Shown piece after piece: positions 16,224-24,615 of a stretch of DNA of 64,000 bases. Position 1 is the stretch's first letter. Each line of letters begins with the position of its first letter. The notes below the pieces were generated by a model. That model had not been told where the DNA came from. It did no database searches and worked only from the letters and a program-made list of their open reading frames with translations. The position numbers were made by a program, and so were the translations under genes. Location of the stretch: contig CBDHHC010000006.1 in the NCBI GenBank assembly GCA_965263345.1, forward strand, positions 620,001 to 684,000, written 5' to 3'. Source of the DNA: CBDHHC01 sp965263345 (lineage in GTDB: Bacteria > Pseudomonadota > Alphaproteobacteria > Rhizobiales > CBDHHC01).

Positions 16224-16856
16224 ATGTATGCGGTTATTCGCACAGGTGGCAAACAATATCGTGTTGCACCTGAAGATGTACTTAAAGTTGAAAAAGTCGC
16301 CGGTGATGAGGGCGAAATCATACAATTTAATGAAGTTTTGATGGTTGCTGGTGACGGTGAACCTGAAGTCGGTGCTCCAACTCTGGATGGCGCAAGTGTC
16401 GCTGCCGAGGTTGTTGAGCAAGGCCGTGCCAAGAAAATCATCGTATTTAAGAAAAAACGCCGTAAAAATTATCGTCGAAAGGCAGGACATCGTCAGCATT
16501 TGACAACTGTTCGGATTACGGAGATTTTGACTGGCGGTAAAGCTCCTTCAAAGGCAAAAGCTGCAAAGCCAAAGCCTAAAAAGGAAGAAAAAGCTGATGA
16601 GAAGCCTCAGCAAGAGATTCAAGCATTATTTACTGCTCCTGAAGGTAAGGCTGATGATTTGAAGAAGATTTCAGGTGTTGGTCCTGTCTTAGAGGAAAAG
16701 TTGAACGCACTTGGTATTACTAAATTTGAACAGGTTGCCGCCTTTTCAAAAGAAGATATCGAGAAAGTTGACGAAGTTTTAAACTTTAAAGGTCGTATTG
16801 AGCGTGATGATTGGCTTGGCCAAGCGGAGAAATTGGCTAAAGGCGAAGACGCATAA
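16224..16856 (+). CDS. rplU: 50S ribosomal protein L21 with C-terminal helix-hairpin-helix extension
   Basis: Residues 1-103 are a normal L21 (MYAVIRTGGKQYRVAPED start, KKKRRKNYRRKAGHRQHLT rRNA-binding loop, VRITEI). A Lys/Ala/Pro/Glu-rich linker (about 108-130) then leads to a second domain of about 75 residues containing LKKISGVGPVLEEKLNALGI, a helix-hairpin-helix signature, and ending in a WLGQAEKLA helix. Total length of 210 is roughly twice that of E. coli L21; such extensions are found in many alphaproteobacteria. The HhH part may bind rRNA or DNA; its role is unknown. Cotranscribed with rpmA 26 bases downstream. Confidence 0.95.
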   Translation: MYAVIRTGGKQYRVAPEDVLKVEKVAGDEGEIIQFNEVLMVAGDGEPEVGAPTLDGASVAAEVVEQGRAKKIIVFKKKRRKNYRRKAGHRQHLTTVRITEILTGGKAPSKAKAAKPKPKKEEKADEKPQQEIQALFTAPEGKADDLKKISGVGPVLEEKLNALGITKFEQVAAFSKEDIEKVDEVLNFKGRIERDDWLGQAEKLAKGEDA

Positions 16857-16881
16857 GCGATTAGGGATAAGGAGATAAGTT

Positions 16882-17151
16882 ATGGCTCATAAAAAAGCTG
16901 GTGGTTCATCCCGTAACGGACGCGACTCGGCAGGTCGTCGTCTTGGTGTAAAGAAATTTGGTGGCGAAGCTGTTATTCCAGGTAATATTATTATTCGCCA
17001 GCGGGGTACAAAATGGAACCCTGGCACAAATGTTGGTATGGGAAAAGATCATACTATTTTTGCTCTGATTGAAGGCAATGTGGAATTTAAGACGAAATCT
17101 GGTGGTAAAGTCTATGTTTCTGTTGTTCCCTCAACTGAGGCAAGCAATTAA
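16882..17151 (+). CDS. rpmA: 50S ribosomal protein L27
   Basis: 89 residues of standard form: MAHKKAGGSSRNGRDSAGRR at the start, whose basic tail reaches toward the peptidyl transferase centre, then LGVKKFGGEAVIPGNIIIRQRGT and a short C-terminal beta strand set. There is no Firmicutes-type cleavable N-terminal extension. An AAGGAG site lies 7-8 bases upstream. Last gene of the rplU-rpmA unit; a strong terminator follows, though some read-through to the GNAT-obgE genes is possible. Confidence 0.98.
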   Translation: MAHKKAGGSSRNGRDSAGRRLGVKKFGGEAVIPGNIIIRQRGTKWNPGTNVGMGKDHTIFALIEGNVEFKTKSGGKVYVSVVPSTEASN

Positions 17152-17209
17152 CGGTAGATTTTGAATGATTAATCTGCCGGTTTCCTGATCCCGGTAGAGT
17201 TTTTGAATT

Positions 17210-17245
17210 AAGGGGAAACCAGGAAACTGGCTTCCCCTTTTTTAT
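17210..17245 (+). terminator. Rho-independent terminator after rpmA
   Basis: Stem AAGGGGAA..CCAG with CTGG.TTCCCCTT around a GAAA tetraloop (17210-17239), followed by six T. A second, weaker hairpin CGGTAGATT/AATCTGCCG precedes it at about 17152-17179. Confidence 0.9.
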
Positions 17246-17261
17246 TATTTGAGTCAGGAAA

Positions 17262-17822
17262 ATGAGCAAGTACGACACAATAGGACTTACTTTTGAAAGT
17301 GAACGCTTAATCTTACGTCCATATGAGATAAGCGATGCAAAGAGTTTGGTTGACCTGTGCGGTAACTTGAATATTGCTAAAATGACGACCCGTATTCCCC
17401 ATCCATATCATTATGAAGATGCTCTAAAATTTATAGAACATACAAGAAATGAATGGAAGGATCGTAAAATCTCGGGACTGGCTGTTATCTTAAGAAGTAA
17501 GAAACTGCATATCGGGGGGATTGGGCTTCAGGAGCGTGATAAAGGTCATTATGTCCTTGGGTACTGGATTGGCGAACCTTATTGGGGGGTAGGTTATGCA
17601 ACAGAAGCAGCTCGTTTACTCACATGTTACGGTCGTGATGAACTGAATGCAAAAAGAATCACAGCCTGGCATATGCAAAATAACCCTGCTTCAGGTCGTG
17701 TGTTAGAAAAAGCTGGCTATATATCAACAGGTAAAGTTGTTCAACACCACTGTTTAGCTCGGAATGAAGATATGTTATGCAACTGTTTTGAGTTTCCTCT
17801 TAGAGATACCAAAGAAGAATAG
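17262..17822 (+). CDS. GNAT family N-acetyltransferase, RimJ/RimL type
   Basis: 186 residues. SERLILRPYEISDAKSLVDL at 13-32 and GYWIGEPYWGVGYATEAARLL near 104-124 (acetyl-CoA-binding motif A region), followed by NPASGRVLEKAGY (motif B) near 147, are typical of RimJ/RimL acetyltransferases acting on protein N-termini or small molecules. Substrate unknown. It lies between rpmA and obgE, a place where alphaproteobacteria commonly carry a GNAT gene, and ends 8 bases before obgE, so the two share a transcript. The start is an ATG at the foot of the upstream terminator. Confidence 0.87.
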   Translation: MSKYDTIGLTFESERLILRPYEISDAKSLVDLCGNLNIAKMTTRIPHPYHYEDALKFIEHTRNEWKDRKISGLAVILRSKKLHIGGIGLQERDKGHYVLGYWIGEPYWGVGYATEAARLLTCYGRDELNAKRITAWHMQNNPASGRVLEKAGYISTGKVVQHHCLARNEDMLCNCFEFPLRDTKEE

Positions 17823-17829
17823 ATAGAAA

Positions 17830-18876
17830 ATGAAATTTTTAGATCAAGCTCGTGTTTATATAAAATCTGGTGGAGGTGGCGATGGCTGCATCAGTTTTCG
17901 AAGAGAAAAATATGTCGAGTTTGGTGGGCCTGATGGTGGCAATGGTGGACGTGGCGGAGACGTCTGGGTTGAATGCGTTGCCAACTTGAACACGCTTGTC
18001 GATTATCGCTATCAGCAACATTATAAGGCTGGTAAGGGCATTCATGGGATGGGGCGAGATCGTTCTGGAGCCTCTGGTGATGATGTATTTTTGAAAGTTC
18101 CTCCTGGTACACAGGTTTTTGCAGAAGATAATGAAACACAGCTTGCGGATTTAACCGTGCCTGGTCAAAAAGCACTTGTTGCAAAAGGTGGGAATGGTGG
18201 TTTTGGGAATGCTCATTTTAAGTCTTCTACTAATCAGGCACCGCGCCATGCGAATCCAGGAGAGCCTGGTGAAGAGCATATAATCTGGTTACGTTTAAAA
18301 CTTATTGCGGATGCAGGTTTGATTGGTTTACCTAATGCAGGCAAGTCTACGTTTCTGGCTGCTGTGACTGCTGCAAAACCTAAGATAGCCGCTTATCCTT
18401 TTACGACCATTCACCCTAATCTTGGTGTTGTGAAAATCGGCGAAGTGGATTTTGTTTTGGCTGATATTCCAGGTCTTATTGAAGGGGCACATGAGGGAGC
18501 CGGGATTGGTGATCGTTTTTTAGGGCATATAGAGAGATGCCGCGTTTTGTTGCATTTGATTGATGTGACTGAAGAAGATCCTGTTGAAGCTTATGAGATT
18601 GTTAGGACAGAATTAGAAGCTTATGGTGCTGGGCTTGAAGAGAAAATAGAACTTGTTGCCTTGTCAAAATGTGATGCTCTTTTGGAAGAAGAGCAATTGG
18701 AAAAAGCAGCCATTCTGGAGAAGCATATTGGTTTTAAGCCCATGTTATTGTCCGCTGTTTCACATTATAACATGGATCAAGCCCTACATAGATTGGCAAA
18801 AGAAATAAAAACTGCGCAACTGAATGCGCAGAAAGAGGCTGAACCTGAGTCAGAGACTAAAGGGTGGCATCCATGA
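17830..18876 (+). CDS. obgE: GTPase Obg
   Basis: 348 residues. The N-terminal glycine-rich Obg fold is complete (FLDQARVYIKSGGGGDGCISFRREK at the start, GGPDGGNGGRGGDVW near 32). The G domain has GLPNAGKSTFL (P-loop) near 166, a FTTIHPN switch I and DIPGLIEGAHEG (G3) near 211, and a G4 SKCD. Obg is an essential, membrane-associated GTPase for 50S ribosome maturation and stress control. It lacks the long C-terminal domain of some Gram-positive forms. Its TGA overlaps the proB ATG (ATGA at 18873). Confidence 0.97.
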   Translation: MKFLDQARVYIKSGGGGDGCISFRREKYVEFGGPDGGNGGRGGDVWVECVANLNTLVDYRYQQHYKAGKGIHGMGRDRSGASGDDVFLKVPPGTQVFAEDNETQLADLTVPGQKALVAKGGNGGFGNAHFKSSTNQAPRHANPGEPGEEHIIWLRLKLIADAGLIGLPNAGKSTFLAAVTAAKPKIAAYPFTTIHPNLGVVKIGEVDFVLADIPGLIEGAHEGAGIGDRFLGHIERCRVLLHLIDVTEEDPVEAYEIVRTELEAYGAGLEEKIELVALSKCDALLEEEQLEKAAILEKHIGFKPMLLSAVSHYNMDQALHRLAKEIKTAQLNAQKEAEPESETKGWHP

Positions 18877-20000
18877 GGTCTGAGTGGGTTAATGCCAAGC
18901 GTATTGTTGTCAAAATAGGTTCTGCGTTATTAACAAATGCAGAAACCGGGCAGCTAAATCGTGCATGGTTAAAAACCCTAGGTGAAGATTTTTTGAGGCT
19001 TAAACGAGACGGGAAAGAGATTATTCTTGTTTCGTCTGGTGCAATTTCACTTGGTCGTCATGTTTTGAAACTTCCTCAAGGTGCGTTGAAACTACAAGAT
19101 AGTCAAGCTTCAGCAGCCGTTGGGCAAATTGCACTTGCTCATGCCTATGAAGAAATTTTTAAAGAGTTTGGAATTGTAACCGCACAGATACTTCTTACTT
19201 TAGGAGATACAGAGTTACGTCGAAGATATTTAAATGCACGATCTACGATTAATACGCTTTTAAAGCTTGGTGCAATTCCTGTGGTCAATGAAAATGATAC
19301 TGTGGCGACATCTGAGATCCGTTATGGAGATAACGATCGTCTTGCAGCTCGTGTTGCAAGTATGTTGAGTGCAGATTGTTTGATATTACTCTCTGATATT
19401 GATGGGCTGTATACAGCTCCTCCTAGCCGAAATCCTGATGCAGTTCATATTCCGGAAGTGGATACAATTACGACTGAGATCGAAGACATGGCCGGTGGTT
19501 CAGGAACTGCTTTTGCTAAGGGTGGGATGATTACAAAAATTGCTGCTGCTAAAATTGCTGTAGGGGCGGGAACCCATATGGTTATAACGTCTGGGCGCTT
19601 TGACAATCCACTCTCTTATTGGCTAGAAGAAGGCAAAGGAACTTGGTTTCTTGCCAAGGCTACACCGGTTGCTGCAAGAAAAAAATGGATTGCAGGCAGT
19701 TTGGAACCAAAGGGGCGTCTTATCATTGATGCAGGCGCAGTTGTGGCATTAAAAAATGGGAAAAGTCTTCTGCCTGCTGGAATACTATCTCTTGAAGGTG
19801 AATTTGATCGTGGAGATTGTGTTTCTATCTGTGATGAAGATGGGCAAAGTTTAGGCCGTGGTCTGGTAGCCTATAAATATACTGAGGCGTTACAAATCAT
19901 TGGTCATAAAAGTGAAAAGATAATTGAATTGTTAGGGTATCGAGGGCGCTCGGAGATTATTCATCGTGATGATATGGCTCTGCTTGTGCACTTAACTTGA
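18873..20000 (+). CDS. proB: Glutamate 5-kinase
   Basis: First step of proline synthesis: ATP-dependent phosphorylation of glutamate. I start at ATG 18873, overlapping the obgE stop, giving 375 residues; an in-frame GTG at 18864 is inside obgE. The amino acid kinase domain shows VVKIGSALLT at the start, VSSGAISLG near 55, NENDTV near 145, GDNDRLAARVA, and GTAFAKGGMITKIAAA near 209. The C-terminal PUA domain (about 275-365, KGRLIIDAGAVVAL onward) is present. Proline feedback inhibition is expected for this form. Followed by proA after 12 bases. Confidence 0.97.
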   Translation: MRSEWVNAKRIVVKIGSALLTNAETGQLNRAWLKTLGEDFLRLKRDGKEIILVSSGAISLGRHVLKLPQGALKLQDSQASAAVGQIALAHAYEEIFKEFGIVTAQILLTLGDTELRRRYLNARSTINTLLKLGAIPVVNENDTVATSEIRYGDNDRLAARVASMLSADCLILLSDIDGLYTAPPSRNPDAVHIPEVDTITTEIEDMAGGSGTAFAKGGMITKIAAAKIAVGAGTHMVITSGRFDNPLSYWLEEGKGTWFLAKATPVAARKKWIAGSLEPKGRLIIDAGAVVALKNGKSLLPAGILSLEGEFDRGDCVSICDEDGQSLGRGLVAYKYTEALQIIGHKSEKIIELLGYRGRSEIIHRDDMALLVHLT

Positions 20001-20012
20001 GGATGATTTAAA

Positions 20013-21299
20013 ATGGATGCAGCTGTCTCCTTGGATTTGAAACAATTGACCGAAGAAATGCTCAATGTTGGGCGTAAGGCTCGTGAGGCAGCCCGTGTGC
20101 TTGCGTTAGCTTCGGGTAATTGTAAGAATAAGGCTCTGTACGTTATGGCGGAAGAGCTTCGAAAAAATACTGATACCATTTTGCAGCAAAATGCAAGAGA
20201 TATGAAAGTTGCAGAAGAGTCAGGTAAGACTGCAGCCTTTCTTGACAGGCTAAAACTGACTTCTGATCGTATTGAGGGAATGGCAAACGGATTAGAAGAT
20301 ATTGCTCAATTGCCAGATCCAGTAGGGGATGTTATTGCAGAATGGGATCGTCCAAATGGATTAAAAATTCAGAGGGTTCGCGTTCCACTTGGCGTTATAG
20401 GGATCATTTATGAAAGCCGCCCAAATGTAACTGCTGATGCTGGAGGATTAGGTATTAAATCTGGTAACGCAGTTATTCTGAGGGGTGGTTCTGATAGTTA
20501 TCACTCCAGCCAAGCGATTAAGAGCTGTTTACAGACTGGTTTGAGGAGCCAAAACCTTCCAGAGGCCGCAATCCAAATTGTGCCTACGACTGACCGCGCT
20601 GCCGTTGGCATGATGCTTACGGGATTAGATGATAATATTGATGTCATTGTACCTCGTGGCGGTAAAAGTCTTGTTGCACGTGTTCAGCAAGAAGCTCGTG
20701 TTCCTGTTTTTGCGCATCTTGAAGGATTGTGTCACGTTTATGTGGACAAAGATGCCGATCTTGAGATGGCAAAGGGTATCGTGGTTAATGCCAAAATGAG
20801 GCGTACAGGAATATGTGGGGCAGTAGAGACATTATTGGTTGATCAGGCATGTGTTCACACACATTTAGAGCCTCTTATTCTAGCGTTGAAAGAGGCAGGC
20901 TGTCATGTGAAAGGCGACGAAACGACACAAAGCATTTCTAGTTCTGTTGAATCTGCAAATGAAGAAGACTGGGCAACAGAATATTTGGACGCAATCATTT
21001 CCGTTAAAGTTGTTGATGGTGTCAATGGGGCTATAAATCATATCGCAAGATATGGCTCTCAGCACACAGATTGTATTGTGAGTGATAATCATCAAGTTGT
21101 TGCGGATTTTTTGAACCAAGTTGATAGTGCCATTGTTTTGCATAATGCTTCAACTCAATTTGCTGATGGTGGTGAATTTGGGATGGGTGCTGAGATTGGT
21201 ATTGCGACAGGTAAAATGCATGCCCGGGGACCAGTCGGAGTTGAACAGCTGACCAGCTTTAAGTATGTTGTAAGAGGTTCAGGGCAAACTCGGCCTTAG
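20013..21299 (+). CDS. proA: Gamma-glutamyl phosphate reductase
   Basis: Second step of proline synthesis, NADPH-dependent reduction of glutamyl phosphate. The 428-residue product is an aldehyde dehydrogenase-superfamily enzyme: LGVIGIIYESRPNVTADAGGL near 127-147, VPRGGKSLV near 213, RRTGICGAVETLLV near 261 (catalytic Cys in GICGA), and the C-terminal FADGGEFGMGAEIGIATGKMHARGPVG. It makes an unstable substrate handover with ProB, encoded directly upstream. Its stop codon lies in the first unit of a 14-bp tandem repeat. Confidence 0.97.
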   Translation: MDAAVSLDLKQLTEEMLNVGRKAREAARVLALASGNCKNKALYVMAEELRKNTDTILQQNARDMKVAEESGKTAAFLDRLKLTSDRIEGMANGLEDIAQLPDPVGDVIAEWDRPNGLKIQRVRVPLGVIGIIYESRPNVTADAGGLGIKSGNAVILRGGSDSYHSSQAIKSCLQTGLRSQNLPEAAIQIVPTTDRAAVGMMLTGLDDNIDVIVPRGGKSLVARVQQEARVPVFAHLEGLCHVYVDKDADLEMAKGIVVNAKMRRTGICGAVETLLVDQACVHTHLEPLILALKEAGCHVKGDETTQSISSSVESANEEDWATEYLDAIISVKVVDGVNGAINHIARYGSQHTDCIVSDNHQVVADFLNQVDSAIVLHNASTQFADGGEFGMGAEIGIATGKMHARGPVGVEQLTSFKYVVRGSGQTRP

Positions 21300-21353
21300 T
21301 CACTCTGTTTCAGTCACTCTGCTTCAGTCACTTTGCTTTAGTCACTGGGCTTT
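21298..21353. repeat. Four tandem copies of a 14-bp unit between proA and nadD
   Basis: Units AGTCACTCTGTTTC, AGTCACTCTGCTTC, AGTCACTTTGCTTT and AGTCACTGGGCTTT run head to tail at 21298, 21312, 21326 and 21340. The first overlaps the last two bases of the proA TAG. Each starts with the invariant AGTCACT. Not CRISPR: there are no spacers. Confidence 0.95.
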
Positions 21354-21374
21354 AAATCAAGGCGATCTAATTTT

Positions 21375-22013
21375 GTGAATATCAAAAATAACGGTACTAT
21401 TTTCCCAAAAACACCACCCGTAAGTCCAAAAATGCGCATTGGTTTGCTTGGGGGATCGTTCAATCCCCCTCATGAAGGCCATAAACACATAAGTCTGATT
21501 GCTTTAAAGCGACTTAAATTGGATCGGTTGTGGTGGATTGTTTCGCCTGGTAATCCTCTGAAATCTCATAATGATCTTGCTTCTTTAAATGAGCGTATTC
21601 ATAAAAGCAAAGTTTGTTCGAACCATCCTAAGATTGATGTGACCGGTTTTGAGGAAACTCGCCGTTCTCCTTATACTTATAAAACACTAAGGTATTTAAC
21701 ACAACGCTATCCAGGAACATGTTTTATATGGATTATGGGGGCTGATAATCTAAGAGGGTTTCATCACTGGCAGCACTGGCAACAGCTTATTCACCTAATG
21801 CCTATTGTCATCATTGATCGTCCGACTTATCGTTATCGAGCTCTTTCATCACGTGCTGCGCATTATATGCGTGCTTATTATAGAAGAGAGGTCGATCAGC
21901 ATATTCTGAATGCATATGAAGGTCCTGCATGGACGTTTTTAACAGATCGATTATGCCCAATTTCATCTACTGAAATTCGCCAAAATCTGCTTAAAAATGC
22001 ACAAGATCACTGA
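21375..22013 (+). CDS. nadD: Nicotinate-nucleotide adenylyltransferase
   Basis: Makes deamido-NAD from nicotinate mononucleotide and ATP. The nucleotidyltransferase core starts IGLLGGSFNPPHEGH (HxGH motif) about residue 22, continues WWIVSPGNPLK, WIMGADNLRGFHHW and ends with the ISSTEIR signature. The start is uncertain: GTG 21375 gives 212 residues with a 19-residue lead often seen in alphaproteobacteria, while ATG 21432 starts at the core. The neighbours rsfS and rlmH downstream are the standard partners. Confidence 0.94.
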   Translation: MNIKNNGTIFPKTPPVSPKMRIGLLGGSFNPPHEGHKHISLIALKRLKLDRLWWIVSPGNPLKSHNDLASLNERIHKSKVCSNHPKIDVTGFEETRRSPYTYKTLRYLTQRYPGTCFIWIMGADNLRGFHHWQHWQQLIHLMPIVIIDRPTYRYRALSSRAAHYMRAYYRREVDQHILNAYEGPAWTFLTDRLCPISSTEIRQNLLKNAQDH

Positions 22014-22147
22014 AATGTTGTTTGAGCTGTGTGATAAGTTGAATAATCTAGAAAATAGTATATATTTTATCATGCTTTTTTTATGGGCGATAAACTAGGT
22101 TAAATATAATGTTTTCCTGTTTAAAGTGAAAGGATAACTGTACGAAT

Positions 22148-22552
22148 ATGGCCATATCTCTTGAAGATACCTCAGATGATGTATCTTCCGCTGATGCGAC
22201 ACAAAGTGACGAAGCTACAAAAAAATTGTCGGAATTTATTATTAATTGTCTTGATGATGCGAAGGCTGAGAATATTGTATCAATAGATATTCACGGGAAA
22301 ACAGCAATTGGAGATGTTATGATCATTGCCTCAGGGCGATCTCATAGGCATGTTGGTGCAATTGCTGATCAGCTTGTTAAAAAATTCAAAGAAAATGGTT
22401 ATGGAAAGGCTCATGTTGAAGGATTACCACATTGTGATTGGGTTTTGATTGATGTTGGTGATGCTATTATCCACCTTTTCCGTCCTGAAGTCCGAGAGTT
22501 TTATAATTTAGAGAAAATCTGGTCTATTGATCATGAAACTGATAATGAATAG
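22148..22552 (+). CDS. rsfS: Ribosomal silencing factor RsfS
   Basis: 134-residue member of the DUF143/Iojap family, which binds L14 and blocks subunit joining when nutrients are scarce. Seen are the core IIASGRSHRHVGAIADQLVKKF near 58-79, the HVEGLPHCDWVLIDVGDAIIHLFRPEVREFY block near 91-121, and an acidic N-terminal lead. The C-terminal YNLEKIWS is standard. It is preceded by AAAGGA and lies between nadD and rlmH, the usual order. Confidence 0.96.
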   Translation: MAISLEDTSDDVSSADATQSDEATKKLSEFIINCLDDAKAENIVSIDIHGKTAIGDVMIIASGRSHRHVGAIADQLVKKFKENGYGKAHVEGLPHCDWVLIDVGDAIIHLFRPEVREFYNLEKIWSIDHETDNE

Positions 22553-22578
22553 TTTTTTTCATAAATAGAAAATTATAT

Positions 22579-23061
22579 ATGAATATTACAATTGCTTCTG
22601 TCGGGCGTCTTAAGTCTGGAGCTGAAAGTCAGCTTTACGAACGATATCTCAAGCTTTCTAATTTATCTCATAAAAAAATTAAAATTGGTCCTACTAAATT
22701 AATTGAGGTTACTGAATGTAGGTCTTCGAATAAATTAGATCGTTTAAACCAAGAAGCTAAATCCTTATTAAGTAAAATAAATTCTAATGTTTTGATGATT
22801 ACCCTTGAAGAAAGAGGTAAAATTTTAACAAGCCAAGAATTTTCTGAAAAGCTATTAGATTATAGAGATTCTGGGGTATCAGAGCTTGTTTTTGTTATTG
22901 GTGGACCTGATGGTATTGGTCAAGAAATTATAAAAAAAGCTCAATTTTCTCTGTCACTTGGAAAGATGACTTTTCCACATGGACTTGTTCGTGTTCTCCT
23001 CACAGAACAGTTGTATAGGTCTATAACAATTATTACTGGACATCCTTATCATCGTGATTAA
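22579..23061 (+). CDS. rlmH: 23S rRNA (pseudouridine(1915)-N3)-methyltransferase RlmH
   Basis: 160-residue SPOUT methyltransferase that modifies pseudouridine 1915 in helix 69 of 23S rRNA. Marks: MNITIASVGRLKSGAE start, LDERG-like LEERGKILTSQEFSEKL near 76, the FVIGGPDGIG SAM-knot motif near 110, and the C-terminal MTFPHGLVRVLLTEQLYR ... GHPYHRD typical of the family. It begins 26 bases after rsfS. Base composition is a little more AT-rich than neighbours. Confidence 0.96.
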   Translation: MNITIASVGRLKSGAESQLYERYLKLSNLSHKKIKIGPTKLIEVTECRSSNKLDRLNQEAKSLLSKINSNVLMITLEERGKILTSQEFSEKLLDYRDSGVSELVFVIGGPDGIGQEIIKKAQFSLSLGKMTFPHGLVRVLLTEQLYRSITIITGHPYHRD

Positions 23062-23211
23062 ATATTTAATTTACTAATTTATCAGTAAGTTTTGCCATTA
23101 TTCTGCTATAAATGAAATTTTGTATGTTTATTATTTTAAAGTTCATTAGATTATTCGCTATATGTACGCTAAACTAAGGTATCGATTTAGAGGATTTTTT
23201 TAGGTTACAAA

Positions 23212-24615
23212 ATGGTTGCAAGTTATAGTTCAAAAATAATAAAAAATATATTTGTGATTTTTGCAATCTATCTGACTTTGCTATCTGGTGGTTTGGTAAA
23301 ATACTCCTCCGCACAAAATTCAGGCGATGCTCAAATAAAAGAAAAAACTAGTGAAAGCGGTTTAAAAAATGCTCGTAAGCGCCTTGATGAACTTAGAAAA
23401 GTCTTTGATGAGAAAAAGCAAAAAGAAAAAATAATCTCGAAAAACCTCTCTACCCTTAATGAACAGCGTAAGGAATTAAACAAACTTCTCGTTATTACTG
23501 CAGATCGCGTAAAAAAAAGTGAGGCTGCTTTAACAAAAATCGAGAAAAACCTTAATAAACTCTCTTCAAAAGAGAAGAAAATAAGGTCTGAGATTGCGAA
23601 ACGCCATAGTACTATCGCAAAAATGCTTGCCGTGATGCAGCGAATGGGGCGTCAACCTCCACCAATTATGGCCACACATCGTGATGATGCTCTAAAAATG
23701 GTACGGAGTGCAATGTTGCTTGCTTCGGTCTTCCCTAAATTAAAATCTGAAGCAGATAAAATGTCAGGGGATCTCACTCGACTCGTTCAAATTGTGACTT
23801 GGACAAGGACTCAAGCAAATGAGTTACGCTCTGAAAGTTTAAAGTTGGCTAAACAACGCCAAACACTTCAAAATCTCATTAATTCAAAAAAGACAAAGAT
23901 CATAGCTCAGAAAAACGAACTTAAAGTTGTTCGTGATGCTGCGAAAACATACTCAAGAAATGCTAAGAATTTAGGCGATCTGATCCTAAAGTTAGACCGA
24001 GAAGTCACTCGAAAAGTTGGGCTTGGAAAATATGAAAAAGAGCTTGCTCGTGGAAATTCTGGACTAAAATCGAAAATTGATCCAAGAACTGGACGAAAAA
24101 TTAACCTTATTCCTGGAAAAAGAGGTACAAAGGTTGCTTCGCTTATTAATCCAGCTCGCATTAAGCCGGCAATTGCTTTTAATAGAGCAAAGGGGTTACT
24201 ACCTCTACCAGTTGCAGGAGAAAAGCTAAAGAATTTTGGCTCTTCTAACGAATATGGTAATTCCTTAAAGGGAATTTTGCTTGGTACAAGAAGTGATGCT
24301 CAGGTTACCTCTCCATGTGATGGTTGGGTTGTTTATGCGGGGCCGTTTCGAAGTTATGGACAACTTTTAATTATTAATGCTGGTGGGGGACACCATATAC
24401 TACTTGCAGGAATGGGAAAAATTGATGTTACGCCTGGACAGTTTGTTTTAACTGGAGAGCCTGTTGCCAGTATGGCTCCAAAGTCGAAAGTGCAAGCTAG
24501 TGACAAAGCGAACAAAGGTTATGATCAAACACTGTATGTAGAGTTTCGTAAAAATGGACGCCCAGTCAATCCTGATCCTTGGTGGTCAGATGGGCAAAGG
24601 AAGGCTCAAGGATAA
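23212..24615 (+). CDS. EnvC-like murein hydrolase activator (degenerate LytM/M23 domain)
   Basis: 467 residues: N-terminal signal (about 10-35), a long Lys/Glu/Leu coiled coil (about 45-285) and a C-terminal M23-type domain (about 345-460). The domain shows VTSPCDGWVVYAGPFRSYGQLLIINAGGGHHILLAGM and LYVEFRKNGRPVNPDPWW, i.e. the EnvC form in which the zinc ligands HxxxD and HxH are absent. Such proteins do not cut murein but activate amidases at the septum. It is coupled to ctpA (TAATG, one shared base), the order seen in many alphaproteobacteria. Confidence 0.9.
   Translation: MVASYSSKIIKNIFVIFAIYLTLLSGGLVKYSSAQNSGDAQIKEKTSESGLKNARKRLDELRKVFDEKKQKEKIISKNLSTLNEQRKELNKLLVITADRVKKSEAALTKIEKNLNKLSSKEKKIRSEIAKRHSTIAKMLAVMQRMGRQPPPIMATHRDDALKMVRSAMLLASVFPKLKSEADKMSGDLTRLVQIVTWTRTQANELRSESLKLAKQRQTLQNLINSKKTKIIAQKNELKVVRDAAKTYSRNAKNLGDLILKLDREVTRKVGLGKYEKELARGNSGLKSKIDPRTGRKINLIPGKRGTKVASLINPARIKPAIAFNRAKGLLPLPVAGEKLKNFGSSNEYGNSLKGILLGTRSDAQVTSPCDGWVVYAGPFRSYGQLLIINAGGGHHILLAGMGKIDVTPGQFVLTGEPVASMAPKSKVQASDKANKGYDQTLYVEFRKNGRPVNPDPWWSDGQRKAQG

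Noticed and set aside
21298..21353. CRISPR array
   Set aside because: Short repeats run head to tail with no spacers and no cas genes nearby.
24579..24614. Longer ctpA start
   Set aside because: It lies inside the envC-like gene; the TAATG junction at 24615 gives coupling and a normal N-terminus.
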